Assembly: GCA_020080175.1 (NCBI GenBank)
Contig: JAGHQL010000044.1
Coordinates: 87,906-151,905, forward strand
DNA: 64,000 nt
Direction of reading: 5' to 3'
Source: Glutinoglossum americanum
Lineage: Eukaryota; Ascomycota; Geoglossomycetes; Geoglossales; Geoglossaceae
A program made the position numbers and the translations under genes. Of this stretch, positions 23,664 through 33,905 are shown piece after piece. The notes under the pieces are model-generated. The model was given only the letters and a program-made list of their open reading frames with translations. It did no database searches and was not told where the DNA came from. Within the stretch, counting starts at the first letter, position 1; the number at the start of each line of letters is the position of its first letter.

Positions 23664-23997
23664 TGTCAGGTCCTAGAAGGGTGCCGCGGGCGCTCGAGGC
23701 TCGAGGGGGTCGTTCAGGAGGTCGTCCGTGGGCTCGCGAATGAGTTCTCGAGCTCGAATAGGTGTCACGGCGTGGCAGGAGGTCCGGTGGGATGTCAGAA
23801 GCAGATAGACTGAGTAGGGAGATGGATATACGGCCACCGGGTGGCTTCTATTAGATGAACTATATACAAGAGGTGTATTGACCGATAGAGATTGAAGAAT
23901 CAACTCTGTCGGTCAGAAAAGGAGGTTGAGAGCTTGGCTTAAGCACAGACCCTATACTGATCTAAGCTTACAAGCCCTGTCTTTATGTGCCGTGACA
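23664..23997 (+). mobile_element. Solo LTR, family 1, with 5-bp target duplication
   Basis: 334 bp starting TGTCAGG and ending GTGACA, flanked on both sides by CCCAC (23,659-23,663 and 23,998-24,002). TG...CA ends with a 5-bp duplication are diagnostic of LTR retrotransposon integration. No internal region remains, so this is a solo LTR left by recombination. It splits the DUF3435 gene. Confidence 0.9.
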
Positions 23998-24610
23998 CCC
24001 ACGAACAGGTGATGTAAGCGATGCTCTCCAAAATATGATGCTGCAGCATGCAAATATCAACACTTTTATCAAGTACTACCTCCCAAAGTGGGTCACTACT
24101 GATGTCTGGGCTATCGTATTTAGTTACGAGCTTCAGAAGGATCTGATGTAGGCTGCCTGTCGCATGACGTGATGGATCGATCCCAACCGCCTACAAAACC
24201 TCATACACGAGCAGTTTCAGTCCATTGATAAATACTGCTGACTTCGTCAACTCCTTGCACAGTGCGTAAAGTGGAACTGTCGCTTCAAGGGTGTGGCCAC
24301 GAAACAGCCTAGGTATGGAAGTCTTAGTAGTGACATTATTAATTTGAAGCAGCGATTAAGGGCCGCACTACTTAAAAAGCTCTGAGATCAGTGAAATGTA
24401 GAGAACCCTATAAACGAGGTTAAGCTGCAGCTCTCTGAGTTGAAGTTCAGTAATAACCAGGATACCAAAGTGCAAGTGGTCGATAAGATGCTGCTAATAT
24501 AGAAGCGCTTGGTTAAGACAGTCATGATCATGCCAGGTACGATAGTGGAGGAGGAGTTCCATCAGCGCAATACTACAATCGACACCGTCGCTACCTACTG
24601 CCACTTTCAG

Positions 24611-24943
24611 TGTCACAGCACATAAAGACAGGGCTTGTAAGCTTAGATCAGTATAGGGTCTGTACTTAAGCCAAGCTCTCAAGCTCCTTTTCTGACCGAC
24701 AGAGTTGATTCTTCAATCTCTATCAGTCAACACACCTCTTGTATATAGTTCATCTAATAGAAGCTACCTGGTGGCCCATATTCATCCACCTACTCAGCCT
24801 ACCTGCCTCTGACATCCCGCCGGGCATCTTGCCGAGCCGTGACACCCCTTCAAGCTTGAGAACTCATTCGTGAGTTCACGGACGATCTCCTGAACGACCC
24901 CCTCGACCCTTGAGCGCTCGCGGCACCCCCCTAGAACCTGACA
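24611..24943 (-). mobile_element. Solo LTR, family 1, opposite orientation
   Basis: 333 bp, the reverse complement of the LTR at 23,664. Its flanks read TTCAG (left) and TCTAG (right), which would both derive from TCCAG by single C-to-T changes. The DUF3435 frame resumes in phase after it (GAAGATGAAGC), which supports a single insertion into that gene. Confidence 0.85.
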
Positions 24944-25554
24944 TCTAGGAAGATGAAGCTATTGCCATGCCACGTAGGAGGCCACTGACTCAGGTCAAAA
25001 GAGTTTGCCCATAGCTGGTGGCAGCAGATACCGAGAAGCAAGCACTGAGCGCTACTATATTACTGGTGTTCACAGAAAAGAGACCTACCATCTATTTTAT
25101 ATGCTTAGGAGAGGTAAGTTTGCTGTTCGAGAAACAACTATATTCATTTGCGAGTTTAGGAGACCTGACCAAGCACTTTAAGTGGAAACATTTGTCCAAC
25201 ATTAGAGAAGATAATTGAATTGGATGCAAGATCTATCGGATATCCTTGAAGCACAAGATGCATCTCTAGAATTATACAGTAAGGATTCATAGGACAGTTT
25301 CTTGACTTTAAGTAGGTTTGAAATTCTCGGTCTGCTAGTCCAAGTCAACTTTAGCTTTATATAATGTTATACGATATCTTAGATAGGAAGGACATAAGAT
25401 GTATTTGGAGACTATTTCTTTATACTTACAAATAAAATATTGTAGCACGCAATTCCATATTTAAAATAAATTTTCCATAACCTGTGCTACCTCTAATCTC
25501 CCCAATACGTAAGCTTTACATTTGCCCTTTCTATTACTACACAGTATTCTATTA

Positions 25555-25889
25555 TGTCAGGCTCTAGGGGGGGTGCCGCGGGCACTCGAGGCTCAAGAGA
25601 GTTGTTCAGAAGGTCGTTCATGAACTCATGAATGAGTTCTCAGTCTTGAATAAGTGTTACGGCTGGGCAGGAGGTCCGGCGGGATGTCAGAAGTAGATAA
25701 GTTGAGTAGAAGGATGGATATGAGGTCACTAGGTGACTTCTATTAGATGAATTATATACAAGAGGTGTGTTGACTGATAGAAATTGAAGAATCAACTCTG
25801 TCAGTCAGAAAAGGAGCTTGAGAGCTTGGCTTAAGTACAGACCCTATACTGATCTAAGCTTACAAGCCCTGTCTTTATATGCCATGACA
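25555..25889 (+). mobile_element. Solo LTR, family 1, RIP-eroded
   Basis: 335 bp in the same orientation as the first copy, starting TGTCAGG and ending ATGACA, with more transitions than the other two. The flanks (TATTA and GTTCT) do not match, so either the duplication has been erased or a rearrangement removed one side. Confidence 0.8.
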
Positions 25890-26100
25890 GTTCTAGCAGG
25901 TAGGAAATATAAAAAACTGATTATCAACCTCTAAGCGGGAGGCTAGTAAGTTATATATATACACAACAGCAAATGCATAATAGTTAGAAGATTGTATTGC
26001 ATATAGATAAAATATTATCAGTGTCATATGAGCTAATTACTTAGCCACGAAGGCTCAGTGACCTCACTAGGTAACTGACCATAGGTTATAACATTATTAG
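25890..26100. mobile_element. RIP-eroded fragment of LTR family 2
   Basis: Runs from the end of the family 1 LTR with text matching the AGCAGGTAG and GAGGCTAG..GTTATATATACAC blocks of the copy near 43,330-43,400, up to a GGTAACTGACCATAGGTTATAAC end. Its left part is missing. Confidence 0.55.
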
Positions 26101-26109
26101 GCAAAGTTT

Positions 26110-27040
26110 TCTATACTACCTTTAAGTATTTCTCTACCTTCTATATGTTTTTCTTTAACTTTCCTCTACTATATATAATGTCTGAAAATATCTTTAAAGC
26201 TAGATACTTCATTGCATACTATATATTTTTAATAGAATTTAAATTTGAACTACAAGAAAGCTAATCTATACTCTATATATTTTACTTTTTAAACCAGTTT
26301 TTAACTTTTTGTATAGTATGAATCTAGGTATTGTCTTGCATAATATATATATTATTAATAATATATTGTACATGTGTATCAAGTACTTCAATATAAAAGT
26401 TAGTAAAGAATTTATTTTTTTTGACTCAAAGTTATAGTTCATTATATATAGAAGTATCTTATTTCTATTTTTTCAAAATACAGCTCATACTATTATACAT
26501 AAATCTTTTCCTTTTTTATATATTATAATATATAATAGTTTTCATTTGTTATTATGATCTCTAAATACCTATTCAATCAATTTACCACATCTTTTCTCTA
26601 TAGAACATTCATTACTCCATATGTATATTTTCTATTCTTTTACTCTCCAATGTACTTGACACTTGTATCAAAAAAGTCTTTTAGCTGTATGTATCTTTAT
26701 AAGTTCAAGTCATTTCTTTGTATACTAGTGGTGAAGACCATACTTATGTACAAGTCGTTTAATGGTAGAGTTGCTTATTTTAATACCACTTTCTGTTCAA
26801 TGATTATCAAAAGTAGATTTTGAAAATAATTATAAATTGCAAAGTATAAGTCTTTTATCTTGATCAGTATAGGTAGAAGGATGGCTACTGTGAGATCCTG
26901 ACTCTCCTTTTAGTCTTGCATAGTCTTGTGTGATAGACCCTCTTACTGCTTTTTTAGAAACATCATATCGTGCCTAAATTTTAGTAGACGATGTATCTCT
27001 ATTGGCTGTATCAACAATCTTCCTATACATATAGAGAGTT
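26110..27040 (-). pseudogene. RIP-eroded Tc1/mariner transposase
   Basis: Minus-strand translation recovers the order of a Tc1 transposase through many stops. There is an N-terminal helix-turn-helix region (IVDTANRDTSSTK, KKAVRGSITQDYARLKGES), then NSTIKRLVHKYG. The first catalytic block reads WSNECSIEK (from WSDECS). QDN plus an IHTIQKVKNWF-like second block and LSCSSNLNSIKN-like remnants of the PDLNPIE block follow. The composition is extremely AT-rich. It belongs to a different subfamily from the element at 32,184. Terminal repeats were not located. Confidence 0.75.
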
Positions 27041-27180
27041 AAGTCTTTCCCTCGAAGTCAATTGGTACTAGTAGCACGCAATGGAGTATACTGTGGTAAT
27101 ATAATTATAATGTTAAATAAATAAAATGAATAAATGACAAATACGAAAAGTCATGTATTTACGCGTTCTGGCCCTTACAT

Positions 27181-30034
27181 ATGGTCGTTTATTGTATCTG
27201 TCTCGATGTGTTTTCAAACTCCGTAGAGACGACATGCTGTCATGCCTTCTGCGCCGATTGCCTACTTTCAGCAATGAAGATATCGCCCACCTGTTCTCTT
27301 GACCAGAGTCCTCTCCTGCAACCTTCTGGTCTGCTGATCACCGAGCCTTTTCCTCTTAACTACCCTAATGACAATCCTGAAATATGAGTTTTACACGAGA
27401 TGCAGGCATATACTAAATGTGGAGTATTTTTTCATGTTAAGGGCTCGGTGAAGCAAGCCTTGAAAGAGTTGAGGGTGTGGTGTCCCTTTTGTGAATCAGA
27501 GGGGTATATGATTGAACTGCTAAAGCATGTATGGGAAATACAGACTCATATTACAGAGATGCAATATGGAAAACCCATCCGTCAAAGAATTATGAGTGAA
27601 AGAATAATATACCCTATATTTTATACGTAAAGAACTATCTACCCTGTAATTAAATTTAAAAAACTATATACTCATACCGCACACCCTTTGTTTATTGATG
27701 AGGGTGATAACAAGTCTGAGCGTTATGCCCAGACTCTCCACAGGTTCCATACCTGTAGACGAGGTGCTCCTTGGAAAGCACATCTGTACCCATATCTTGC
27801 CTCGTCAGCCCTTGAGGTGCTCGAGCATCTTCTGTCTAGATCCGTTCCTTCTTCGGTCGCCCTCGAGGCACTCTTGTCACTGGAGAGTTGCACTTCTCAT
27901 CGGTCAGCTCAAGCCTGACAATATTGACTGCTGGAAGATTGGTGGCATATGTCGCTGCCCACGTTACTGTCGACAGTGATGCAGGGAGGAAGGTCTCAAA
28001 CATATGTTCTTGCATAAAGATACAGGTCATGGTATGGCTACAGGGAATGTCATTGGCCTGGTATTGTCGACAGGAGTAGGTTCTATCACGGAGGCTGATG
28101 ATGTGAATATCGTTATTTGCTTGGATCACTCATCCTTTATCGAATGACAAGAGTTGAGCCTGTCAGTAGGTAGTTAGTATAGTATAGAATAGATAGAAAT
28201 TGACTTACTCGATTACTCTGTGCCCATTTTCTCCCTTCTTGTACTACTGTAATGACAAATGAGGTATATTGTATACCAGTCGTAATAGCTTGTAGCGCCT
28301 CTGTGTAGCATTGCGAATGTAGCTGCATTGTATGATGCCAAATCGTATCGAGAAGCTCAATAATATTGAGCTCTTAGTCAAGTTTGAAAATATTATTTAG
28401 ACTCTCAATGATATTACTAGTATTGTGACCATACCGACGACTAGGAAAGTATGACTCCGACCAGAGTTGTGGGTCGACATTGCAGAGATACTCCTCTGCC
28501 TTTTTCTTGACCTCTCTGATCTTCACCAGCATTGCCTCAAAAGCAGTAGATGTGCGTACTTGTACTGCCTACCAAAAGAGTGCCGACAGGTCTTGCCCGA
28601 AGTATTTTGTAAAATTCTCCTTCAGGTGATGACAGTAGTAAGCTCTTGTCACTTGATTTCTGAGCACCTACTCTGCCTCAAGTAGGCCTTTGTCTCTGTC
28701 AGAAACTAACGTATAGGCCTCTGTTGAGACTTCTGGTAAAGCCCACTGGAGATGGCGGAAAAACCACTCCCAAGAGTTGCGGTTCTCCGATTCTACTACC
28801 CTCTAAGTAAGCAGGAGATTGCGACCATCAGCGTCGATACCAATGGCAAGAAGAAGAGTAAGAATGAAACGAGCCTTTAGAAAGATCCTGTCAATGGCAA
28901 GGAATCGTCGACAGAGGTAGAAAGAAGCACGCAATTGCATAGGGCAGATGAAAAAGTAGCCAAAGCTCTGAGAGACCAGATTTATAGGATCTATAGCAAG
29001 ATCCAGATAAACATCTAGAGCTAAGGCTTCCAAACGCTGTCGGTACGCTGGTAACAGCTGAAAGCTATACCGCTGTACTCCGATGCTCCTATTGAGGAGT
29101 CGGAGGCAACAGAGTTAAGTTACCTTGTAGCTTACCTCTTCACCAAAGTGGACTCGAAGGCAGTCAATAATTGCCTTTAGAGGGGTAGCTTTCGTCACGT
29201 AGAGGTGACGAGACACTGCCTCGTCTAGCCAGGCAGTACTACTGGCAGCACGAAACTTGTCAACACCAGTGCTGAGGCACTGATGAGTACTTTCAACAAT
29301 AGAGAGAACTAGCAATCCCTCCTGGTTCCTTCATACCTGACATTTCCAGGGACAGCTCGCCATTGCACACGTAAAGGTAGCTAAATTCAGCTCTTTTTTG
29401 GGCGTTCGAAAGGAGAATTTATCCTTAACCGCCCAGTTGTTGAGGGCACGGTGGAGGTCCGACCAGCAGGTATACTCTGTGCTATCGAGAGGCACAGCAA
29501 GTTCACTAACAGCAGCCATGAGGTGTCGACAATGGAGTGGTGATGATGAGGTGGTGATGACGGGGTCGATGACAGCGAGATTGATGACAACAAGGGCAGC
29601 AGCGATGTCAAATTCAGTGATATCCTGTAGAGCAGTCAGTAATTGAATGCGTCGCGTCACATGGAATGAGGTATATAGTTCTTTAATTTTACTTACAGGG
29701 TATATTATTCTTTTACTAGCGAATACAGGGTATATCGTTCTTTCGCCCAAGAATTATTCCTCTCTCCGAGGGGCGTGACACAAAAACCCATGGGTCGACT
29801 CCCCTACCTACCACCCGCCCTGTTGTCCGACCTCCTCCCCCCGCAGCCGCTGTCCCCATAGCCAGCCTCACCAACCCCACTAGGGACCTCATCCGCACGA
29901 CTGCGCGACTCGTCCATGCAGTACCTTATCGAGCTTGCCGTGCTGTTGCGGACGCGTGCGGCCAGAGCCAACAGCGGCTGAGAGTCCGACCGGCCTCAGT
30001 ATTCAACGCCTCAAAGACAGGATGCCTCCAGTAA
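27181..30034 (+). pseudogene. RING-finger gene remnant split by a MULE
   Basis: The left part (27,181-27,593) encodes a RING-like head: CICLDVFSN, then CCHAFCADCLLSAM and CSLD. A second Cys-rich stretch (WCPFCESEGY) follows, with a TGA/stop between them. The MULE at 27,594-29,748 interrupts the reading frame. If one copy of the 9-bp duplication is ignored, the frame runs on into a Pro/Thr-rich and then Arg-rich tail ending at 30,034. The N-terminal Cys spacing is imperfect and an in-frame stop at 27,385 precedes the insertion, so the gene was already decaying or has been mutated since. A RING/TRAF-type ubiquitin ligase is the likely ancestry; no partner can be named. Confidence 0.6.
27594..29748 (-). 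mobile_element. MULE (Mutator-like) DNA transposon with 9-bp target duplication
   Basis: 2,155 bp with terminal inverted repeats of about 80 bp (right end GGGCGAAAGAACGATATACC on the minus strand, left end GAGTGAAAGAATAATATACC). AAGAATTAT occurs at 27,585-27,593 and again at 29,749-29,757, a perfect 9-bp duplication typical of MULEs. The transposase reads on the minus strand. It has an N-terminal Cys-containing region, a MULE catalytic segment near 28,800-29,030 (AIDRIFLKARFILTLLLAIG) and WEWFFRHLQWALPEV near 28,750. A C-terminal SWIM zinc finger (TYSCRQYQANDIPCSH) and the RGRPKKERI tail lie near 27,840-28,080. Several stops at former Gln or Trp codons make it inactive. Its ends are well preserved. 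Confidence 0.9.
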
Positions 30035-30139
30035 CGGCGTCGTTGTGGGTAGCGGCCGAAACATGTGTAGACCGATGGATCCATGTTTGGCACTCTATCG
30101 GTCAAAGTCACTTTGTACTTAGCTTCTAACATGCTGTTC

Positions 30140-30420
30140 GTAGTTGCTGAAATTGAAGACGATTGCCCACTTTCACCCAGCTTGCGTGGGCATAGGGCGG
30201 CACTGCTCACCCACCCAAACGGGGTGAGCTTGCCACGGGTTTCTGTTATCTTGGCGATAAAAGAAAAGATCAAACCGCGGCGTACTCACGTCTGCCTCAC
30301 CCAGCTGCTGCCACTTTAAAAGGTGAGCAGGGTGAGCCTAGGTGATGCTCACCCTGAGCTTGCGCGAGCACATCCCACCATTTTATCCTCCAAACAGCCG
30401 AGCGAGTTTTGAGCAGAAAT
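30140..30420. repeat. GGTGAGC-rich palindromic stretch
   Basis: Contains several copies of GCTCACCC and GGGTGAGC in both orientations (near 30,210-30,235 and 30,320-30,355), which could fold into hairpins. It may be a small non-autonomous element, but no clean ends or target duplication are seen. Confidence 0.35.
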
Positions 30421-30649
30421 GAACCTAGTTCTAGAAATAAAGGTTAACAGGTCCCCTTTCTGTTGCAGTCTTCAGTCAGCCTTGCGGGAAAAAAAATTTT
30501 TTATCCACATAATGGTAATTTCCGCAGAAAGCAAAGTGACGATGACTTTTTGGTCACAACTGTAGATGGGTTCTGTTGAGTGCTTGTCACAGGCGGCCAT
30601 CGTGTACGAGACCCGACCACATCAAAATTTCACCCTGATTGTTCCTGCC

Positions 30650-31993
30650 TTATACTTCACCATCCATGCCATCCTCTCGCTCCCTATGCCGACTGCGCAC
30701 CATATGAATAAGAGCGAGGAAAGCTTCCCAAATCAACTTTGCCCAGACGGAAAAGGCGAGAAACTGACCAAAACCCCACGAGTTATCACCCCAAGGTTTT
30801 CCACCTAGCTCATACCACTGTCGATACGTCTCTCTCAAGCGTACCGCTCGATGCAGTGTGGCGACTCCGGAAATGTACAACGAGAGGTAGATGACCAGTA
30901 CGACTACTCTGAGTATGTTACCCCACGTCTTCTTCCATGCCCTCCGCCCCCCTCGTATCAAACGGATTCCCGTTTCTAGATATGAATAGGCAAGGAACGT
31001 GAGAAACGTTATCATACTGAACATATGCAATGTGTCCCGTTGGAAGACCGTACGCTGGAATTCTTGCAGCTGAGCAATTTTGAGGCAGTCTACCCCAAGA
31101 GTGTCATAAAATGGGCGCGCAGATTGTGCGATCATCCTCTCTCTTCGCGGGACTGAGTATCCCGATAGGCCTGCGAAGAGTGCCACTGCCGGAAATGTAG
31201 CAAACAAACGCACTGTAGATTGTCGAGTGTATCTTCCGATTAAGCTGTATGCCATTACAAGACCACCAAGGCTTAATTCGCATAGGAGATTAAGGAAAAC
31301 GTTCTGGAAAATCTGCGCTTCATTGTTGCTACTCCAGGCCAAACTCGCAATTCCAATGAAGGTGCTGACGATTAGACAAGTGTCGAAGAAACTACTGAAA
31401 ATGGATTTAAGTGGCTTGGGACAATAGTCGATGCTGGCATCTTGTGGGTCCCCTGGTATCATCCAGTCGGCGAGGGAATAGAGAGTATTGATAATAATTT
31501 GAATTCGTTTAAAATAACGGTCGGTTCGGGGACGGTCTGGATTCCACGATTCCTTAATCCAGAGAGCCAAGGGGTAGATTGGACATAGCACCATAGCTAT
31601 AATAAGTTGTATCACGTATGTGATAAAAACCTATAGATACCAGGTCAGTATCGATTCCAATGTCCAGAGCACTGCAAGTAACCAATATCTTACTCCAATT
31701 CCCAAAAAATCGGCATTCCCAGATCCAAATGGAAGTAAACAAATATTGTGGCATTTCATAAATTCGTCTCGGAATGGATTCCCTGCTTGTCCGCTGACAT
31801 TTGTCCAATTCACCTCTGGATGTTGGCGGCTATAGGCTTCAAACGAAGCATTGGCGGCGGTTGTGTCGCGGACGTCTGCGCAATGAATAAAGAACGATGC
31901 GGGCAGGTGTTGGGGAACGAGCTCGTTAGAATTAGACTGAGCAGCAACGGCCTCGAGAATAAGGCAGGTTAGACCGGCTTGTCGGATACGCAT
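30650..31993 (-). CDS. Predicted secretory-pathway multi-spanning membrane protein
   Basis: Two exons (31,993-31,694 and 31,630-30,650) across a 63-bp intron give 426 residues. The first 19 residues resemble a signal peptide ending in AVAAQ. About 80 residues of predicted lumenal or extracellular domain with several cysteines follow. The rest has roughly seven hydrophobic spans (for example LIIAMVLCPIYPLALWI, MFSMITFLTFLAYSYL, ILRVVVLVIYLSLYISGV). The architecture is that of uncharacterised fungal membrane proteins, and I do not recognise a named family. The gene is intact although repeats flank it on both sides, so it is a host gene island. Without removing the intron the N-terminal frame stops at 31,631. 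Confidence 0.75.
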
Positions 31994-32183
31994 TCTGGGG
32001 ACCGGCGGGGGAGAACCAGGATAGCAAACTATTACCGATCATAGTGGCACCTCTACATCTTCTATCTTCTATAGTACTGTCAACTACTGTATCTAATTCC
32101 TTATCGTAAAAAACTGGTCACGTGCTAACCCATCAAATAAATATTTCAATTCAGTCCGCAACCTCATCCATATCCGTATCCTA

Positions 32184-33720
32184 TACGGAGGCCTACTACA
32201 AAAGTCATGTCACTCGGCTGCCGCACCAAAACCTGCTGGTCGCACGATCACAAACTGCCGCAACCCAACAAAATGCTATAGATAAATTTAAATACAAAAT
32301 TAAAAGTGAGGCTTTCATGCCTGCTTACCTCTAGGCCGTCCTTTAGGTTCTTCCCTATCTGTTCTCCCTTCTTTGTAGTTATTATCTCCTCCCAGTTCTA
32401 CAATTTTATTTACATGTCTTGGGATGCGCTCAATCCATCTTTAAATTTTCTGCTGTGGTAACTCTTCCCAAGCACGAAGCCAGGCTTTAGTAGCAAGTAC
32501 TCTTGTAGTAGGAGGCCCCTTTTTTGTAGTGCGTCTTTTTAAAAAGGGCCAACAAGGCTCAATAGCATTGAGATCTAGAGAATTTCCAGGCCAAAAGAGC
32601 CGGGCTACTCCTGCATTCAAAAATACCTGTCTCTGTACTTTGTGAGCATGAGCTGGGGCTTTATCCTCTTGTACCAGAGTATTTGGTCGCTCCACCATAC
32701 ATTCTTGTGCAAATGGAATAAGAAGGGGTTTAAGAATAACCTTTTGGTACCTATACCAATTTATTTTCCCTTTACTAGATTTTCGGACTAATGCTCCATT
32801 TGCCTCAGTATACTTCCAAACAGGAACTCGTCTAAGTAATCTTCTTTTTAAATTTAATCATCTCATAGCTGTAGCAAGCTCCTAAGCTGCTTTTGCTTCT
32901 GATTTATTTGCTGTATTAATTGCATCCAACTCTTTCTTAGCAGCATTTTTTTCTTTTGAAGTCTCTGGCTTCTAAATATGACAAGGACCTTTCTTATCAT
33001 AACTAAAAATACCCTAAAATATAAATTCTGAAACACCATTCTATCTTTCTCTTTTACATGTTCGATGATATCTTTCATCTAGTGTTCTCCATACTCGAAT
33101 TCCTCCTTGGTAATACCCTAATACAACACTTGTTTCATCCATCCATATAACATTTTTCTAAAATTCCAAGTTCATATCTTTATATTTAACTACAAATTCA
33201 TAGCATACTCTTTTTATTTCCTCTGTCAGCCCTAGTTTGTAGCTAGACTTGCACTTGTGAAGGTTATATTTATAGAGAGTATGAAGGATTGATACATCGG
33301 AAACCTCAAACTTCTACCCTAATTCTACTGTTGACTTTTCTCTTCTATAGCGAGATTAGCAGATATCTTCTAAAATCTCCTTTTCCATTTTCTCAGTAAC
33401 CTTTTTAGGATGTCTAGAATGAGGTGCATCCTTAACAAATTTTTCTGAAATAACTGAAGAGACAGTGGCATCATGTCTACGTTCCCTAGCTCGCTTTTTA
33501 ATGCGATAAACTTGTCTTCGTGAAATTCCAGATAGTGTACATACTTGATCTATGTATATATTTGCTTCGAGAAGGGATAGAGCTTGTACTTGAGCTTCTA
33601 TTGTGTACGGTGATGTCATTTTACTTGGTTGTGGCAGTTTGTGATCGTGCGACTGGCAGGTTTTGGTAAGGCAGCTTACTTGGCAGCCGAGTGATATGAC
33701 TTTTATAGTAGGCCTTCGTA
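32184..33720 (-). mobile_element. Tc1/mariner element (DD34E type) with TIRs and TA duplication
   Basis: 1,537 bp beginning TACGGAGGCC and ending GGCCTTCGTA, flanked by TA on each side, as for Tc1/mariner. Terminal inverted repeats extend about 85 bp (shared CTCGGCTGCC and CGCACGATCACAAACTGCC). The transposase lies on the minus strand. Its N-terminal helix-turn-helix segment is at 33,619-33,356 (GISRRQVYRIKKRARER) and the first catalytic Asp is in WMDETSV near 33,140. The C-terminal block at 32,698-32,441 has VQEDKAPAH and WPGNSLDLNAIE, with 34 residues between the second Asp and the Glu. Several stops replace expected Gln codons, so it is inactive. Confidence 0.9.
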
Positions 33721-33732
33721 TAAACTACCATA

Positions 33733-33900
33733 ATGCCACTATCTTCCTCTAGCAGCTTCTGTACTAGCTGTAGACAGTATCGTTCTTATAATTTATTTCA
33801 ACGTAATTATCTTGGTTGGCCTTATAAGACCTACCAAAGTTGTACTATAGGAAGAATATATTCTGTAATGATATATCTTATATCTTACTACTGTAATTAC
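33733..33900. other. Short spacer with a Cys-containing frame
   Basis: Between the Tc1 element and the palindromic element. A plus-strand frame reads FCTSCRQYRSYNLF then GWPYKTYQSC, which recalls small Cys-pair domains found in some fungal repeat proteins. Too short and too AT-rich for a confident call; possibly another repeat remnant. Confidence 0.3.
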
Positions 33901-33905
33901 TTATA

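Larger units (their letters stand above)
21880..25310 (+). pseudogene. Decayed DUF3435 tyrosine recombinase (captain-like) gene
   Basis: Starts at ATG 21,880 with an acidic N-terminus (DDSNGSDIESYFDTEDE) and continues, with stops, through the DUF3435 landmarks. These are GKEGKRVRGVRSANTFGTYW near 22,330, LFCQLAGFFGNYPQVL near 22,980, FADRAFAAPNLISA near 23,310 and LMLQHANINTF-like text near 24,040. A degenerate C2H2-like tail (KRPTIYFICLGE, LTKHFKWKHL) lies near 25,080-25,200. DUF3435 proteins carry a tyrosine-recombinase fold and include the captains of Starship elements. The stops fall where Gln, Trp or Arg codons are expected (TAG for CAG, TGA for TGG or CGA), the RIP signature. Two solo LTRs interrupt the gene, and an intron (about 22,472-22,825) can be traced. 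It is not functional. Whether it once led a Starship or was a free-standing family member cannot be decided here. Confidence 0.85.

Noticed and set aside
21544-25310. Complete Starship element
   Set aside because: Only the recombinase remnant is visible. No borders or cargo genes could be identified, and the surroundings are made of unrelated small elements.
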